In this document: piece by piece, positions 18,701-24,340 of the stretch
Position numbering within the stretch: position 1 is the first letter of the stretch
How the letters are laid out: every line of letters starts with the position of its first letter
NCBI GenBank assembly: GCA_018066165.1
Contig: JAGHRX010000124.1
Span: 1 to 24,498 of the forward strand
Length of the DNA stretch: 24,498 nucleotides
From: UBA1723 sp018066165
Lineage (GTDB): Bacteria; Bacteroidota; Bacteroidia; Bacteroidales; Paludibacteraceae
Direction of reading: 5' to 3'
Program-made: the position numbers and the translations under genes
The notes under the pieces: generated by a model
What the model saw: the letters and a program-made list of their open reading frames with translations, nothing else
Told to the model about the DNA's origin: nothing
Database searches by the model: none

Positions 18701-20598
18701 GAAGCATTGGCTCCTGTCCAAGTATATATATAATTCTTTCCAGCTTCCTTATTAGAAATATTCGCATTGGCAACAATCTTAGTTGTCACATCAGCAGGAC
18801 ACAACTTCTTATCATTCTCCAATAATCCTGTTTCAAAATTGCCAGTTAATGACAAATCAATCTTTGGAGTATTGTGGACATCAATTGTTTTTTCAATTGG
18901 CAAGCCAATAAGATCAGTAACCTGTTTTCCATCTACAACTCCGACTCGTATAACCTGAGCCTGCAATTTATATCTTCCATTCTCAGAATTAGACGGCAAA
19001 ATTACGAGAACCTTAGCACCTTTTGAATCAGACACCATTCCTTCTCCTGATCCCTGATAAACGGTACTGTTTTCAATAATTTTATTCGATGGCGTAATTA
19101 ATTTCCAACGATAATTTATAGTAGGGTCTTCAGAAACAGGGTCCACATAATAACTTTTTTCTGAATTAGGAGCACATATCAAGTCATCTCCAAAAATCTC
19201 AGTTGGCATCACAGGATCACACTCCTTACCATAAACAGTAAATTTCTTTGTTACAGTAGTATTCGTTCCATCATTTTTATTTACGACTACCTGATATTCT
19301 CTTGAACCTACGAAATCAACTTTAATGTCCGCAGTACGATATTTATCTCCCTGTCCAGACATACCCATAAGTTCATACCAATTTTCTCTCTTTTCATCAT
19401 ACTCATACCATTTATATGACGCGTTCTTTGGGAAACCAGTAGCAGTGGCATGAACGGTCTCTCCTTTACATACCATCTTTGGTGATAGACACACTTTCTC
19501 TACCTCTGCTGAAATATAGTCGATTGCAATATCTGCACAACTCAACTGGGCAAACTCAGGAGTAAAAGTATAATGACTCAATCCTTCGTTTACATATGGC
19601 ATATATCCATAGAAAGTAATCTCAAAACGTAGCATATGATATTGGCCTCCTGACATTGGTAAATTACCAACATTCGTCAAGCTACTAAATTTAACCTCTG
19701 CAACATCATTTTGAGATTTTAAGTCAGACAAGCTACCCAATAGAGCACCTGTTTCATCATCATATAATTCAACATCCATTCGGTCCTCTGTAACTGTACC
19801 ATGACCAGTTCTTGCACGGAACGCTGAATTTTGATCGATATTACATGTTGGCTTCACATAAGCTCTCATGACAAAACGGTAGTTCTGTCGTCTATATGAA
19901 ACATTATGATGGTTGTATCCATTGTCACATTGTGAGGGATTAGCAGGAAAACTGATTTTAACAACCGTACCATTAGGGTTCTTTAGGTTCATAAAATAGT
20001 TGTCATAGCCACCTTCAGTTCCCTCCATCACTTTTTTATCTATACTTGGAACATAGTTGCCAAAACTATTCTTTAATCCTCCAATAGTATAAGACACTTG
20101 TCCTTTAGAAAACTCTAGAGTATACTCTCCAAAAAAGTTCTCTACATCATTTTCAAGTTTACCTGAATTTGCTCCTGTTGGATCAAAGTCAGTACCAGAA
20201 ATGAAATCACCTGTTGATGAAGAGTGACATTCAGGAACACAATTCGTACCTTTTGTGATTTTCAACTCATTGGAAACATTTGCAACTGTCAATCCAGATT
20301 TTTCTACCGCACGGAATGTGACATCATGATCATCCATCTCATATATAAATGGGACATTGACAAGAAGCTGTGATCCGTCTTCACTGGCATTAATCCATTT
20401 GCCACCTTCATACTTTTGCCAAACAACAGATGTAGTCGATGCATCTTTAGCATGCAAGATAACACCTTCGTGAGGACATACCGTTCCGTTTTCAGCAGTG
20501 ATTGTCAAAGCATGAACATTCATCCAGCTTCCGCATAATAATGCAGTAGCAATAATCTTTTTCAAGACAGACGCCGAACGATGTATAATTCGACCCAT
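9778..20598 (-). CDS. Giant multi-HYR-like surface protein with type IX sorting domain
   Basis: About 3,606 residues, predicted to be exported by Sec and then across the outer membrane by the type IX system. A signal peptide (positive HRSASVLKK, hydrophobic IIATALLCGSW, cleavage near NVHA) begins the protein. Next come an Ig-like segment, an unrecognised beta-rich region (20240-19500), more Ig-like domains, and about 23 four-cysteine HYR/Ig-like units (18549-11026). After these are Ig-like domains and a final type B type IX C-terminal domain (IPTAFTPMNSIGMNDTF, VIIFNRYGQKM, GWDGK, GVYFYEI). The true FTPNGDG signature is here FTPMNSIGMND. I chose ATG 20598 because it gives a clean signal peptide; ATG 20625 (+9 residues) is almost as good, and the open frame extends to 20685. 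It is single-gene transcribed, with terminators on both sides. No enzyme motif was found. I infer a structural fibre or adhesin; a matrix or S-layer-like role is possible. Confidence 0.9.
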   Translation of the reverse strand: MGRIIHRSASVLKKIIATALLCGSWMNVHALTITAENGTVCPHEGVILHAKDASTTSVVWQKYEGGKWINASEDGSQLLVNVPFIYEMDDHDVTFRAVEKSGLTVANVSNELKITKGTNCVPECHSSSTGDFISGTDFDPTGANSGKLENDVENFFGEYTLEFSKGQVSYTIGGLKNSFGNYVPSIDKKVMEGTEGGYDNYFMNLKNPNGTVVKISFPANPSQCDNGYNHHNVSYRRQNYRFVMRAYVKPTCNIDQNSAFRARTGHGTVTEDRMDVELYDDETGALLGSLSDLKSQNDVAEVKFSSLTNVGNLPMSGGQYHMLRFEITFYGYMPYVNEGLSHYTFTPEFAQLSCADIAIDYISAEVEKVCLSPKMVCKGETVHATATGFPKNASYKWYEYDEKRENWYELMGMSGQGDKYRTADIKVDFVGSREYQVVVNKNDGTNTTVTKKFTVYGKECDPVMPTEIFGDDLICAPNSEKSYYVDPVSEDPTINYRWKLITPSNKIIENSTVYQGSGEGMVSDSKGAKVLVILPSNSENGRYKLQAQVIRVGVVDGKQVTDLIGLPIEKTIDVHNTPKIDLSLTGNFETGLLENDKKLCPADVTTKIVANANISNKEAGKNYIYTWTGANASTKSSSTATVSWDRVAACDGSLTSHKVSVIAEIDGIGCPSSANNTYKFETPVDPTIDCSKINGSEYVLGETEKTKTIDLPLPIYSASCDPDPKMSIEVTVKDLDGKVLSGTNQSRPITFSMSQAATINKKVVAPAGTIELTYTITDGCGKSISCDAVVTVKDETAPNVNCDLIKDRTAHLKNQKGCVAVPGDYPSELPTLTAPRLEDLNKVDGFITGEYIGRREQEGRPSENESSFSKKNDLNDPYKKGVTWILWKFSDKSGNSKYCLQKITVIDDKKPNVTCPTIDDLGTLDVDTLTCTLKPSSVIAKIQEVSKLPYGFDECSSTPEDTLVPTLYYRIPKEGDDLYEIKKSQMNDPIFETGIKYELVWVFKKFTGAYVDETVSVECSVSFMAEDQDAPEFDCSSLRNIMVYPNFVTTATEVKYDPYASAMGQTTDDPGKEYTLKKYFDDGSLSMHTDVEDMCGGPVTIDITITAPDGKKTVIKTLDQFKKFKFEADKDVKKSKVYTITYKFTDARFNSKTCEQTVTVVRNAPPVPDCNTAPLTLYTDEKCQAIYNVKLDEIPTASVQYYLTTKYGDCKGRPGVTDCKKYDAVKTTPGPGGRPVTFDGLNAISGSRTGFRTAIVYPDSVRLYDANGVVTTIENPKEGDDDRVATKDIVFASQQGPDKCPCDSMHAVYATANLTNFETVPSIVKNYNLPVGINKYVWYFSNTFDKTDPAAQVLVDSCVITIEVKDTIAPTLKCGPWEGTSKFYADQSCELSQAQVKVVKPTLEQLEAKDNCTATDDLKLSWVRTFKGKKSTDLAAPYKVGETTIDWIVTDESGNSDTCTQYIQVIDTLGPPVDCETVTPPLTAYVDANCIAEADVVIKAGLQIPEIADDPCSPTGSTIKGVGVRSDGEDVMTAPYKKGVTTITWTFTDAAGASSVCKQKITVLDSVKPTFDCSEILDTTVALAPDQCELNLEEVLAALGSHTAIDNCDGDIKGVPMLRDEDEVTEIPLKEPFKSLRKDTTYHFIWHFVDKAGNDKTCEQYLTIADTTPPDASEACKNLTDKDVLANNTCELPFESIDVDLNSTIEDLCDGTIKAKVQAFVKNYDGKIVRYDDEAIKNVMFPVGTHKFLYIYTDHANLSDTCVMYRTVKDGTKPEILDCFDGKDTVMGNVSSDVCGLTYEDLKDLIILPKAYDECDNLTNGGDILFIDPVVKRYFLNIETNKFDLVVDGNDNEEWKVEAFPVGLTKLKFIFSDQSGNVDSCIKYVNVIDGRGPSFDCSKIDPNPYYPVADPGECTVVVGDIWDILNGDYVATRSCTDETIPGVLTLYGTDKRIPEDYVFEVGRDYHLLWVFRSKIDGKVKTCDQIIRPNHQNPLEPNCENAADIDTIKATEGRCDVPGDSVITKFPYGIDVCTKDTIWGVPHRSDSLEISDPFPTGHTHITWTMVSPYNVEDTAKCEQDINIKGNKKFEINCEELTPAMHKIVAGCDSVSLADTLEIPYADDPCADPDSSYFKRPGEGTRSDDAKLDPISDKYPLGPTWIKWIFTDFTGSVKDSCDQLVDVRTTELLKVNCDSINKDTVNIPVAEGECSVPAAQVKDSLVKRGYPVALHPCGLGEFVGTPTRPNGLTMDDPFFVGPNEIIWVFIDSTTHTLVDSVATCTQIVRVGDVNVPPVDCSQMPDTSIVLPPYDCDIEFKELGLNIKPVYDLCSGAHIDSVVTRSSLPGQSSANGDDILGVPFGVGVDTVYWKYDFGSYNFLCTQVITVKDSMEPVVDCDTILDENIVLPEGICDITKDMVLDSIKQPYANEYCSGLEIKGVPQLMTITTDGDTTYSALPTKFEVGEPYKISWLFELDSLTVLSKRCDIDLTIKSSTKPIFDCSVFNDTVKKYAVGECDVVLDDQILPIQEGKDACVKDYIVYGKAYRVDTVDSKPTYTLLAEMNEGTPSYKVEKLEVGVYHIAWVFESKYSTATDTCNEVLNILTDKRIDISCVELPSFPPTSDDSCSISVALDVPVAVNPCTNEIILPDTVFRSDKVPFKGVDDTFYVGVTTVYWVYIDHSKTLKDSIDTCSQIVQVGDIKDPVIKCPKDTLVTLPIAVCQLDPEDILLNDSLPYFRDYCADTIVPLLKVWRASGKEITEKFDLGIDTVFRRYIYHGVEYICEQQIKVRNAGIDSFNCTLLGEKDTITVELKTAADEVPFSEVERMGFIVPDFSLLNACGQLDTAFTRSDNKQLRDPYPLGLTTITLVVKDTTPGSEETKTCDRVVNVINTGAPGMNCPPLDDRKYICHNDLPSSYKTFEEFIAAGGKFLAQDGTLAPELVDPSSFKVDSVILDATNNKVSTVILCEYTLIRKYSAVDLRKQEVTPCSDTFRVKDDVPPVWLEDAVSTIDTFVCTPTEPFANSAIKAKDNCWDVIYDNPIAKAAGIDLKSGIFFSDSTNRSNDPSKCEYYNYDVVRRFVAYDACNNHSDTIKYLRVVRDTVPPIVNVPKWFQDTVIQADYARPCIFLVPDVDKLLPVDIVSDNCDPNAVEHYKHTQIPPAGDTLKTEAGYLDVKIIFEDPCGLQDSMIKRVEVPTRKSVVSISMVNDTLCADPRMTVKSNEITNYSGRFWGLDPFTHKYGWQTTKSVVFDYYRDTLCLEGLIFSNDKSTNAWRFDQKQESEILALNSHKKTGVYYVVITDTVRLCRDTAHAYIEVHDKPSVYLTSDHYTICEDDSLPLISGEESLYDRFSVYTYDNGAPITKEGWMINGQEYEAGAEIPYSNYPLSLRYYAENECGRDSSWDGVYVHTLSKMSPDNFMLVTNPQNKPRVFRNENAELTLVTKYRPYEYHWYKVNGAFDGRFEEVFDKFGEIKDEYKDLILEPDSLLEIKYSNEIDHNKYELIGLQDTASYYVLMIDSVCPAVPSNVVAIDVVKDIPTAFTPMNSIGMNDTFMEGYDVIIFNRYGQKMVESHNGWDGKLRGEYVDPGVYFYEITLKNLEKHKGTIEVVYFK
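9781..10008 (-). other. Type B type IX secretion C-terminal domain (gliding-motility-associated)
   Basis: The last 76 residues match the gliding-motility-associated C-terminal family (TIGR04131/CHU_C). They begin PTAFTPMNS, continue through NDTF, VIIFNRYGQKMVES, NGWDGKLRG and DPGVYFYEITLK, and end in a Lys-containing beta-strand. In known type IX substrates this class directs outer-membrane translocation, and cleavage by PorU varies with type. Type IX machinery must be encoded elsewhere. Confidence 0.88.
11026..18549 (-). repeat. About 23 tandem four-cysteine HYR/Ig-like units (protein-level repeat)
   Basis: Spanning about 2,508 residues of the giant protein, the units average 109 residues (most 95-115). 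Each opens with a PxxDC-type segment (first Cys), has a second Cys about 15-20 residues on, and a third in a DNC/DxC context. It then shows a G...R.D. stretch, PxxVGxTxIxWxF, and closes with a Cys followed by xQxIxVxD (fourth Cys). The closing motif DxxGNxxxC in several units is the hallmark of the HYR (hyalin repeat) family. The repeats are diverged at protein level and not identical at DNA level, so they are old rather than freshly duplicated. The boundaries and the count of 23 are my manual parse; units 4, 5 and 21-23 fit least well. Confidence 0.82.
15601..16500 (-). repeat. Three most canonical HYR-like units (units 6-8)
   Basis: Exactly 900 bases, three consecutive units of about 100 residues each. 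They end in TDESGNSDTCTQYIQVID, FTDAAGASSVCKQKITVLD and VDKAGNDKTCEQYLTIAD. These are the best reference copies for defining the repeat. Confidence 0.75.
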
Positions 20599-20852
20599 AT
20601 TATTATTTAGTATAAAGTTTCCCATAAACCCTATAATTTTATCTACCTCTAATACGCTATCTAATTTCCTGTAAATCAAATACACATACTCTAAATTCGC
20701 ATTTTAATTTACAACTTATCAACAAAAATACATATTTTTTTGGTAAATAGATAACAAATACCGCAAAAACATAGGACTCAACAAGGGTGTTTAATAGCAG
20801 AAAAACGAAGCTAAATTTGACATAATAAACATCACAACAAACATTCCAAACT
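20599..20852 (-). promoter_or_regulatory. Leader and candidate promoter of the giant gene
   Basis: This is an AT-rich stretch without a credible gene. The minus strand carries TATTTTTG at 20723-20730, an exact -7 box, with TTTG at 20755-20758 after a rather long 24-base spacer. If used, the leader would be about 90-120 bases. No hairpin or riboswitch-like structure was recognised in it. Confidence 0.35.
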
Positions 20853-20878
20853 AAAAAAGACAGGATTGAATCCTGCCT
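20853..20878 (-). terminator. Intrinsic terminator of queA
   Basis: Minus-strand GGCAGGAT pairs with ATCCTGTC (8 bp including one G-U pair) around a three-base loop, followed by six Ts. It lies about 40 bases after the queA stop codon and separates queA from the giant gene. Confidence 0.85.
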
Positions 20879-20916
20879 TTTACGATATATATGAATATAA
20901 ATAGTGACAATTTGCA

Positions 20917-22146
20917 TTATGGCAACAGAAGACTGCTGTCTCCATAACTTAAAAATCTGAAGTCATTTTCAAATGCATATTTATAAATTTTATGCCAATC
21001 ATCCCCCACTAAAGCTGACACCAACAAAAGCAATGTGCTCTGTGGCTGATGGAAATTGGTAACAATTCCTCTAACAATTTTGAATTTATAAGACGGTGCT
21101 ATTATAATCTGAGTTGATGTAACCAATGACTCTCTGCCTTCTGCGTCAAGATAGTCGAGGATGGCTTGCAAACTTTCGTCAGCCGACAAAGTGGGGGTGG
21201 TATCGTATGGTGTCCACTGCTCAACATGCAAATAATCACCGTCGACTGCAATCCCTTTTGCTTTTGCATCTGCAATCGCCACTCCTATATAATATAATGA
21301 TTCAAGTGTGCGTACCGACGTCGTTCCTACAGCAATGATATTGCCAAGTGCAGATTTCACAGATTCAATAGTCTCACGTCGCACACTGATCACCTCGCTA
21401 TGCATCTCATGTCCGTCCATTGTCTCCGCTTTCACAGGCTGGAATGTTCCAGCTCCTACATGGAGTGTAAGTTCGGCTTTACGGATTCCTTTCTTCTGCA
21501 GGCTTTCAATCAAATCCGACGTGAAATGAAGTCCAGCCGTCGGAGCAGCAACCGATCCCTTAATCTTAGAATAGACAGTCTGATATGTAGTCTTGTCACT
21601 CTCCTCTGTCTTACGATTCAAATATGGAGGAATAGGAAGTTCTCCTGCAGCGTCGACAATATCAGCGAATGTATGCTTCACTGCCCCACTCCACGACAAT
21701 CTAATCAGTCTCGCTTTACCACTCTTATCAATGCATTCAGCCTTTAGAGTCACGACGTCGCCAGCAATCTGCACCGTCTGCTCAAGCGAACCTTCTTTCC
21801 ACTTTGCTGCATTTCCCACCATACACTGCCAAATCACCTCGTCTTCAGCAGCAAAATTAGACGCATAATCACGAGGGGCATGAGGCTCAAGAAGGAAAAC
21901 CTCTATTCGAGCACCCGAAGATTTATGGAAAACAATACGAGCCTGGATGACGCGGGTGTTATTGAACACAAGCATAGCATTTTCAGGCAGTTCATCACCG
22001 ATATTTCTAAATGTAGTATGAGCAATATTGCCTCCTTTATATGTCAAAAGTTTCGACGACGAACGATCTGTCAACGGAAACTTCGCAATTCGCTCATCTG
22101 GCAAATTGTATGTAAAATCTTCAATCTTTAGTTCTTTCGGATGCAT
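20917..22146 (-). CDS. queA: S-adenosylmethionine:tRNA ribosyltransferase-isomerase QueA
   Basis: Penultimate enzyme of queuosine biosynthesis. It transfers and rearranges the ribose of S-adenosylmethionine onto 7-aminomethyl-7-deazaguanine at the wobble base of tRNAs with GUN anticodons, giving epoxyqueuosine. Visible family motifs are FTYNLPDERIAKFPL at the N-terminus, FNNTRVIQARI, ELPIPPYL, VAAPTAGLHFT, HVGAGTFQPV, GTTSVRTLES, TNFHQPQSTLLLLVSAL and FRFLSYGDSSLL at the end. From ATG 22146 it is 409 residues, longer than the 356 of E. coli, mainly because of extra sequence in the middle. An in-frame ATG at 22188 would add 14 residues that do not resemble QueA, and that codon sits within a -7 promoter box, so I reject it. 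No other queuosine gene is near; the gene appears to be transcribed alone. Confidence 0.95.
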   Translation of the reverse strand: MHPKELKIEDFTYNLPDERIAKFPLTDRSSSKLLTYKGGNIAHTTFRNIGDELPENAMLVFNNTRVIQARIVFHKSSGARIEVFLLEPHAPRDYASNFAAEDEVIWQCMVGNAAKWKEGSLEQTVQIAGDVVTLKAECIDKSGKARLIRLSWSGAVKHTFADIVDAAGELPIPPYLNRKTEESDKTTYQTVYSKIKGSVAAPTAGLHFTSDLIESLQKKGIRKAELTLHVGAGTFQPVKAETMDGHEMHSEVISVRRETIESVKSALGNIIAVGTTSVRTLESLYYIGVAIADAKAKGIAVDGDYLHVEQWTPYDTTPTLSADESLQAILDYLDAEGRESLVTSTQIIIAPSYKFKIVRGIVTNFHQPQSTLLLLVSALVGDDWHKIYKYAFENDFRFLSYGDSSLLLP

Positions 22147-22171
22147 TAGAGAATGATTTTTAATTGCATTT

Positions 22172-22203
22172 TTTGTAAAGTACGGCAAAATTACCGATTT
22201 TTG
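22172..22203 (+). promoter_or_regulatory. Candidate promoter of the DUF2027-Smr / M23 unit
   Basis: TTTG (22172-22175) and GATTTTTG (22196-22203, 7 of 8 to TAnnTTTG) are separated by exactly 20 bases, a full Bacteroidota-type promoter. The predicted start lies about 20 bases before the ATG at 22230. Confidence 0.55.
22186..22193 (-). promoter_or_regulatory. Candidate queA promoter -7 box
   Basis: The minus strand reads TAATTTTG, an exact -7 box, 40 bases before the chosen queA ATG. The -33 position shows only TTTT. It lies between the -33 and -7 elements of the opposing promoter, so the two cannot easily be bound at once. It also argues against the longer queA start at 22188. Confidence 0.5.
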
Positions 22204-22229
22204 CAGAATTAAAAAAAAGAAATCATAAA

Positions 22230-23291
22230 ATGGGAATAAAAGTAGGCGACAGAATTCGTTTTTTGAATAGTATGGGGGGCGGTGTCGTAAAGAAGATCGT
22301 CAGCAAAGAGATGGTGGAAGTGGAAGACGAGGATGGTTTCGACATCCCTACTCTCATCAGCGAATGTGTGATCGTGGAGTCGAAAGGTGCCGCAGAGAAA
22401 ATCGCTGAACGCCAGCAACAAAAGACAAATACTCAGAAGCCTAAACAGGTGCTTATCCAGGAAGAGGAAGATGAGCCAGAAGAGACTTACGCAGAGACTA
22501 AGGAAGGTGAGCTAATCAACGCAGCCTTGGGTTTTGTTCCTGTCAACCCAACTATGATTACACAGACTGACTGCGAGATCTATCTGATCAACGACAGCAA
22601 CTATTATCTTGCCTACAATATTTATAACGGTGGAGAAAAGAGTGTCTACTCACGTTATGCCGGCATTATCAATCCCAACACAAAGATTCTGTTGGAGACG
22701 ATAAAGAAAACTCAACTTAATGAGTTTGAGAATCTTGGTGCGCAGATAATAGCGATGAAGAAAGACAAAGCCTATACACGCAAACCAGTCTACGACATAA
22801 AAGTCAAAATCAACACAACCAAATTCTACAAGCTTCACGCCTACGTGGAGAATGATTTCTTTGATGAAGACGCGATTATTGTGCCACTTGTGGAGAAAGA
22901 TATCGCGGCAGGTTTCAAACTACCGTCGGCAAACGATTTAAAATCAGCCATACTTGGCAAGGAGACGACGGAAGAAAAGAAGCAGTCGGTAAAGAGCAAT
23001 GTCATCCCTGAAATCATCGAAGTGGATTTGCATATCGACAATCTTGTCGACAACACTTCAGGATTGAGCAACAAAGACATGCTTGATTTCCAGTTGAAGA
23101 AAGTTCGCGAGGTGATGGATGCCAACAGTCGTAGAATCGGTCAGAAGATCGTGTTCATCCACGGCATAGGTGAAGGCATATTAAGAAACGAAGTGCTTAA
23201 ACTATTGAAAAATCAGTATAAAAAGTGTTATGTGCAGGACGCATCCTTCCTTGACTACGGATTCGGAGCTACTCAGGTAACAATAAAATAA
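22230..23291 (+). CDS. DUF2027 protein with C-terminal Smr domain
   Basis: A 353-residue, probably cytoplasmic protein with no signal peptide. An SH3-like N-terminal part (1-50, KVGDRIRFLNSMGGGVVKKI) is followed by a charged Gln/Lys/Glu-rich linker (52-92), a DUF2027 middle domain (about 95-230) and a Smr (small MutS-related) domain (265-353). The Smr signatures are intact: DLH at 266-268 and HGIGEG at 311-316. Smr domains in MutS2 and related proteins act as nucleases on branched DNA or on mRNA at collided ribosomes, so nucleic-acid binding or cleavage is plausible here, but the substrate is unknown. This architecture is typical of Bacteroidota. It has its own promoter and lies 6 bases upstream of a cell-wall peptidase gene. 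Confidence 0.88.
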   Translation: MGIKVGDRIRFLNSMGGGVVKKIVSKEMVEVEDEDGFDIPTLISECVIVESKGAAEKIAERQQQKTNTQKPKQVLIQEEEDEPEETYAETKEGELINAALGFVPVNPTMITQTDCEIYLINDSNYYLAYNIYNGGEKSVYSRYAGIINPNTKILLETIKKTQLNEFENLGAQIIAMKKDKAYTRKPVYDIKVKINTTKFYKLHAYVENDFFDEDAIIVPLVEKDIAAGFKLPSANDLKSAILGKETTEEKKQSVKSNVIPEIIEVDLHIDNLVDNTSGLSNKDMLDFQLKKVREVMDANSRRIGQKIVFIHGIGEGILRNEVLKLLKNQYKKCYVQDASFLDYGFGATQVTIK

Positions 23292-23297
23292 CCAACA

Positions 23298-24260
23298 GTG
23301 ACAAAAGGAATTTCAAGTAAACTAATCTGCATTGGCATTATTGGTATAATGTCAACGCTGTCGGTGAATGGAAAACCATCGCCGAAAAAAACAAAGACAA
23401 CACCAGTCAGCAATTTTCATAGGACACCGCTTTCTCCAAGTTTTATGGAAGAGAGAGCGTTGATTGATGCGTACAGTGAAGACTTTGATCTTACCATCGC
23501 TGAACTTGACTCTTTAAATATCGAGCTTGAAGGCGACGACGATGAAGAAGACATGTTTGCAGAGGGCGACACTACCGGAAGCAGCTGGGATGCGACAAAG
23601 GTTAACCCATTCAACTTAAAGGTAGAAGATATAGCAGACACAATTATTAACGTCAGCAGCTATTCACATCCAAACTATAATGTAGTTACTAGTGAATGTG
23701 GAGAGCGATGGGGGCGATTCCACGCTGGGACAGACATGCGACTTAGAGTTGGAGACACCATCAGAGCCGCATTCGACGGTAAGGTACGAATCATGCGTTA
23801 CAACAAGAAATTCCGCAAGAAAGGTTACGGACATTTCGTGATGCTTCGCCACCCTAACGGATTGGAGACATTATACGGCCACCTACACAAGCCTCTGGTA
23901 AGTGTAAACCAAGAAGTGAAATCAGGAGATCCGATTGGATTAGGAGGCAACACAGGACGAAGTACAGGTCCACACCTCCATTTAGAATTCCGTTATAAAG
24001 GTTTGCCAATCAACGCGAGAAAGATTGTTGACTTCGAGACAGGCCAAGTGTTGAGTCCAAAACTTGAAATCAACAAGAAAACATTCGACACATACAACGA
24101 ATACTTGCATTCTCCAGCCAAATACCATAAAGTACGCAAGGGAGACACATTAGGCAAGATTGCGAGAAAGTATCACACGTCAGTCAAACGCTTATGTGCA
24201 TTAAACAAGATAAGGCCTAATACAACGTTGAAATTAGGCAGAAAGTTAAGAGTCAAATAA
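23298..24260 (+). CDS. Secreted M23 (LytM) peptidase with LysM domain
   Basis: A 320-residue exported peptidoglycan peptidase or divisome-type activator. A signal peptide occupies about residues 1-25 (KLICIGIIGIMSTL hydrophobic core). A proline/lysine and acidic spacer follows (26-95, including EGDDDEEDMF). The M23 domain has the zinc ligands H142xxxD146 (HAGTD) and H226xH228 (HLH), with supporting TLYGHLHKP, so it should be catalytically active. A C-terminal LysM (about 277-319, YHKVRKGDTLGKIARKYHTS) binds glycan strands. The start is a GTG at 23298, 6 bases after the preceding stop. The next ATG (23349) would cut the signal peptide, so GTG is preferred. A strong hairpin terminator follows 17 bases after the stop codon. 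Confidence 0.93.
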   Translation: MTKGISSKLICIGIIGIMSTLSVNGKPSPKKTKTTPVSNFHRTPLSPSFMEERALIDAYSEDFDLTIAELDSLNIELEGDDDEEDMFAEGDTTGSSWDATKVNPFNLKVEDIADTIINVSSYSHPNYNVVTSECGERWGRFHAGTDMRLRVGDTIRAAFDGKVRIMRYNKKFRKKGYGHFVMLRHPNGLETLYGHLHKPLVSVNQEVKSGDPIGLGGNTGRSTGPHLHLEFRYKGLPINARKIVDFETGQVLSPKLEINKKTFDTYNEYLHSPAKYHKVRKGDTLGKIARKYHTSVKRLCALNKIRPNTTLKLGRKLRVK

Positions 24261-24276
24261 AACTATTGCTAAATGA

Positions 24277-24305
24277 TAAAAAGGTGCGGAAACGCACCTT
24301 TTTTA
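24277..24305 (+). terminator. Intrinsic terminator of the DUF2027-Smr / M23 unit
   Basis: AAGGTGCG pairs with CGCACCTT around a GAAA tetraloop (24281-24300), extendable by flanking A-T pairs and followed by Ts. The A-run on the left means it could also stop transcription arriving from the opposite direction. Confidence 0.93.
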
Positions 24306-24334
24306 ATTCATAATTCGTAATGCATAATTCATAA
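24305..24334. repeat. AT-rich direct repeats of ATTCATAATTC type
   Basis: Successive imperfect copies of a roughly 9-10-base unit (ATTCATA, ATTCGTA, ATGCATA, ATTCATA) lie directly after the terminator. Similar repeats are frequent between genes in Bacteroidota. No coding potential. Confidence 0.6.
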
Positions 24335-24340
24335 TTGTCG

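Noticed and set aside
20599..20685. Longest possible start of the giant protein at 20685
   Set aside because: It would put about 29 mixed residues before the positively charged signal-peptide start; ATG 20598 or 20625 gives a normal signal peptide.
20657..20917. Minus-strand open frame of 86 codons upstream of the giant gene
   Set aside because: It begins at the queA stop codon, runs through the queA terminator, has the composition of AT-rich spacer and resembles no protein family.
22147..22188. 14-codon N-terminal extension of queA
   Set aside because: The added residues do not match QueA and the extra ATG lies inside the -7 box; the ATG at 22146 gives the family N-terminus.
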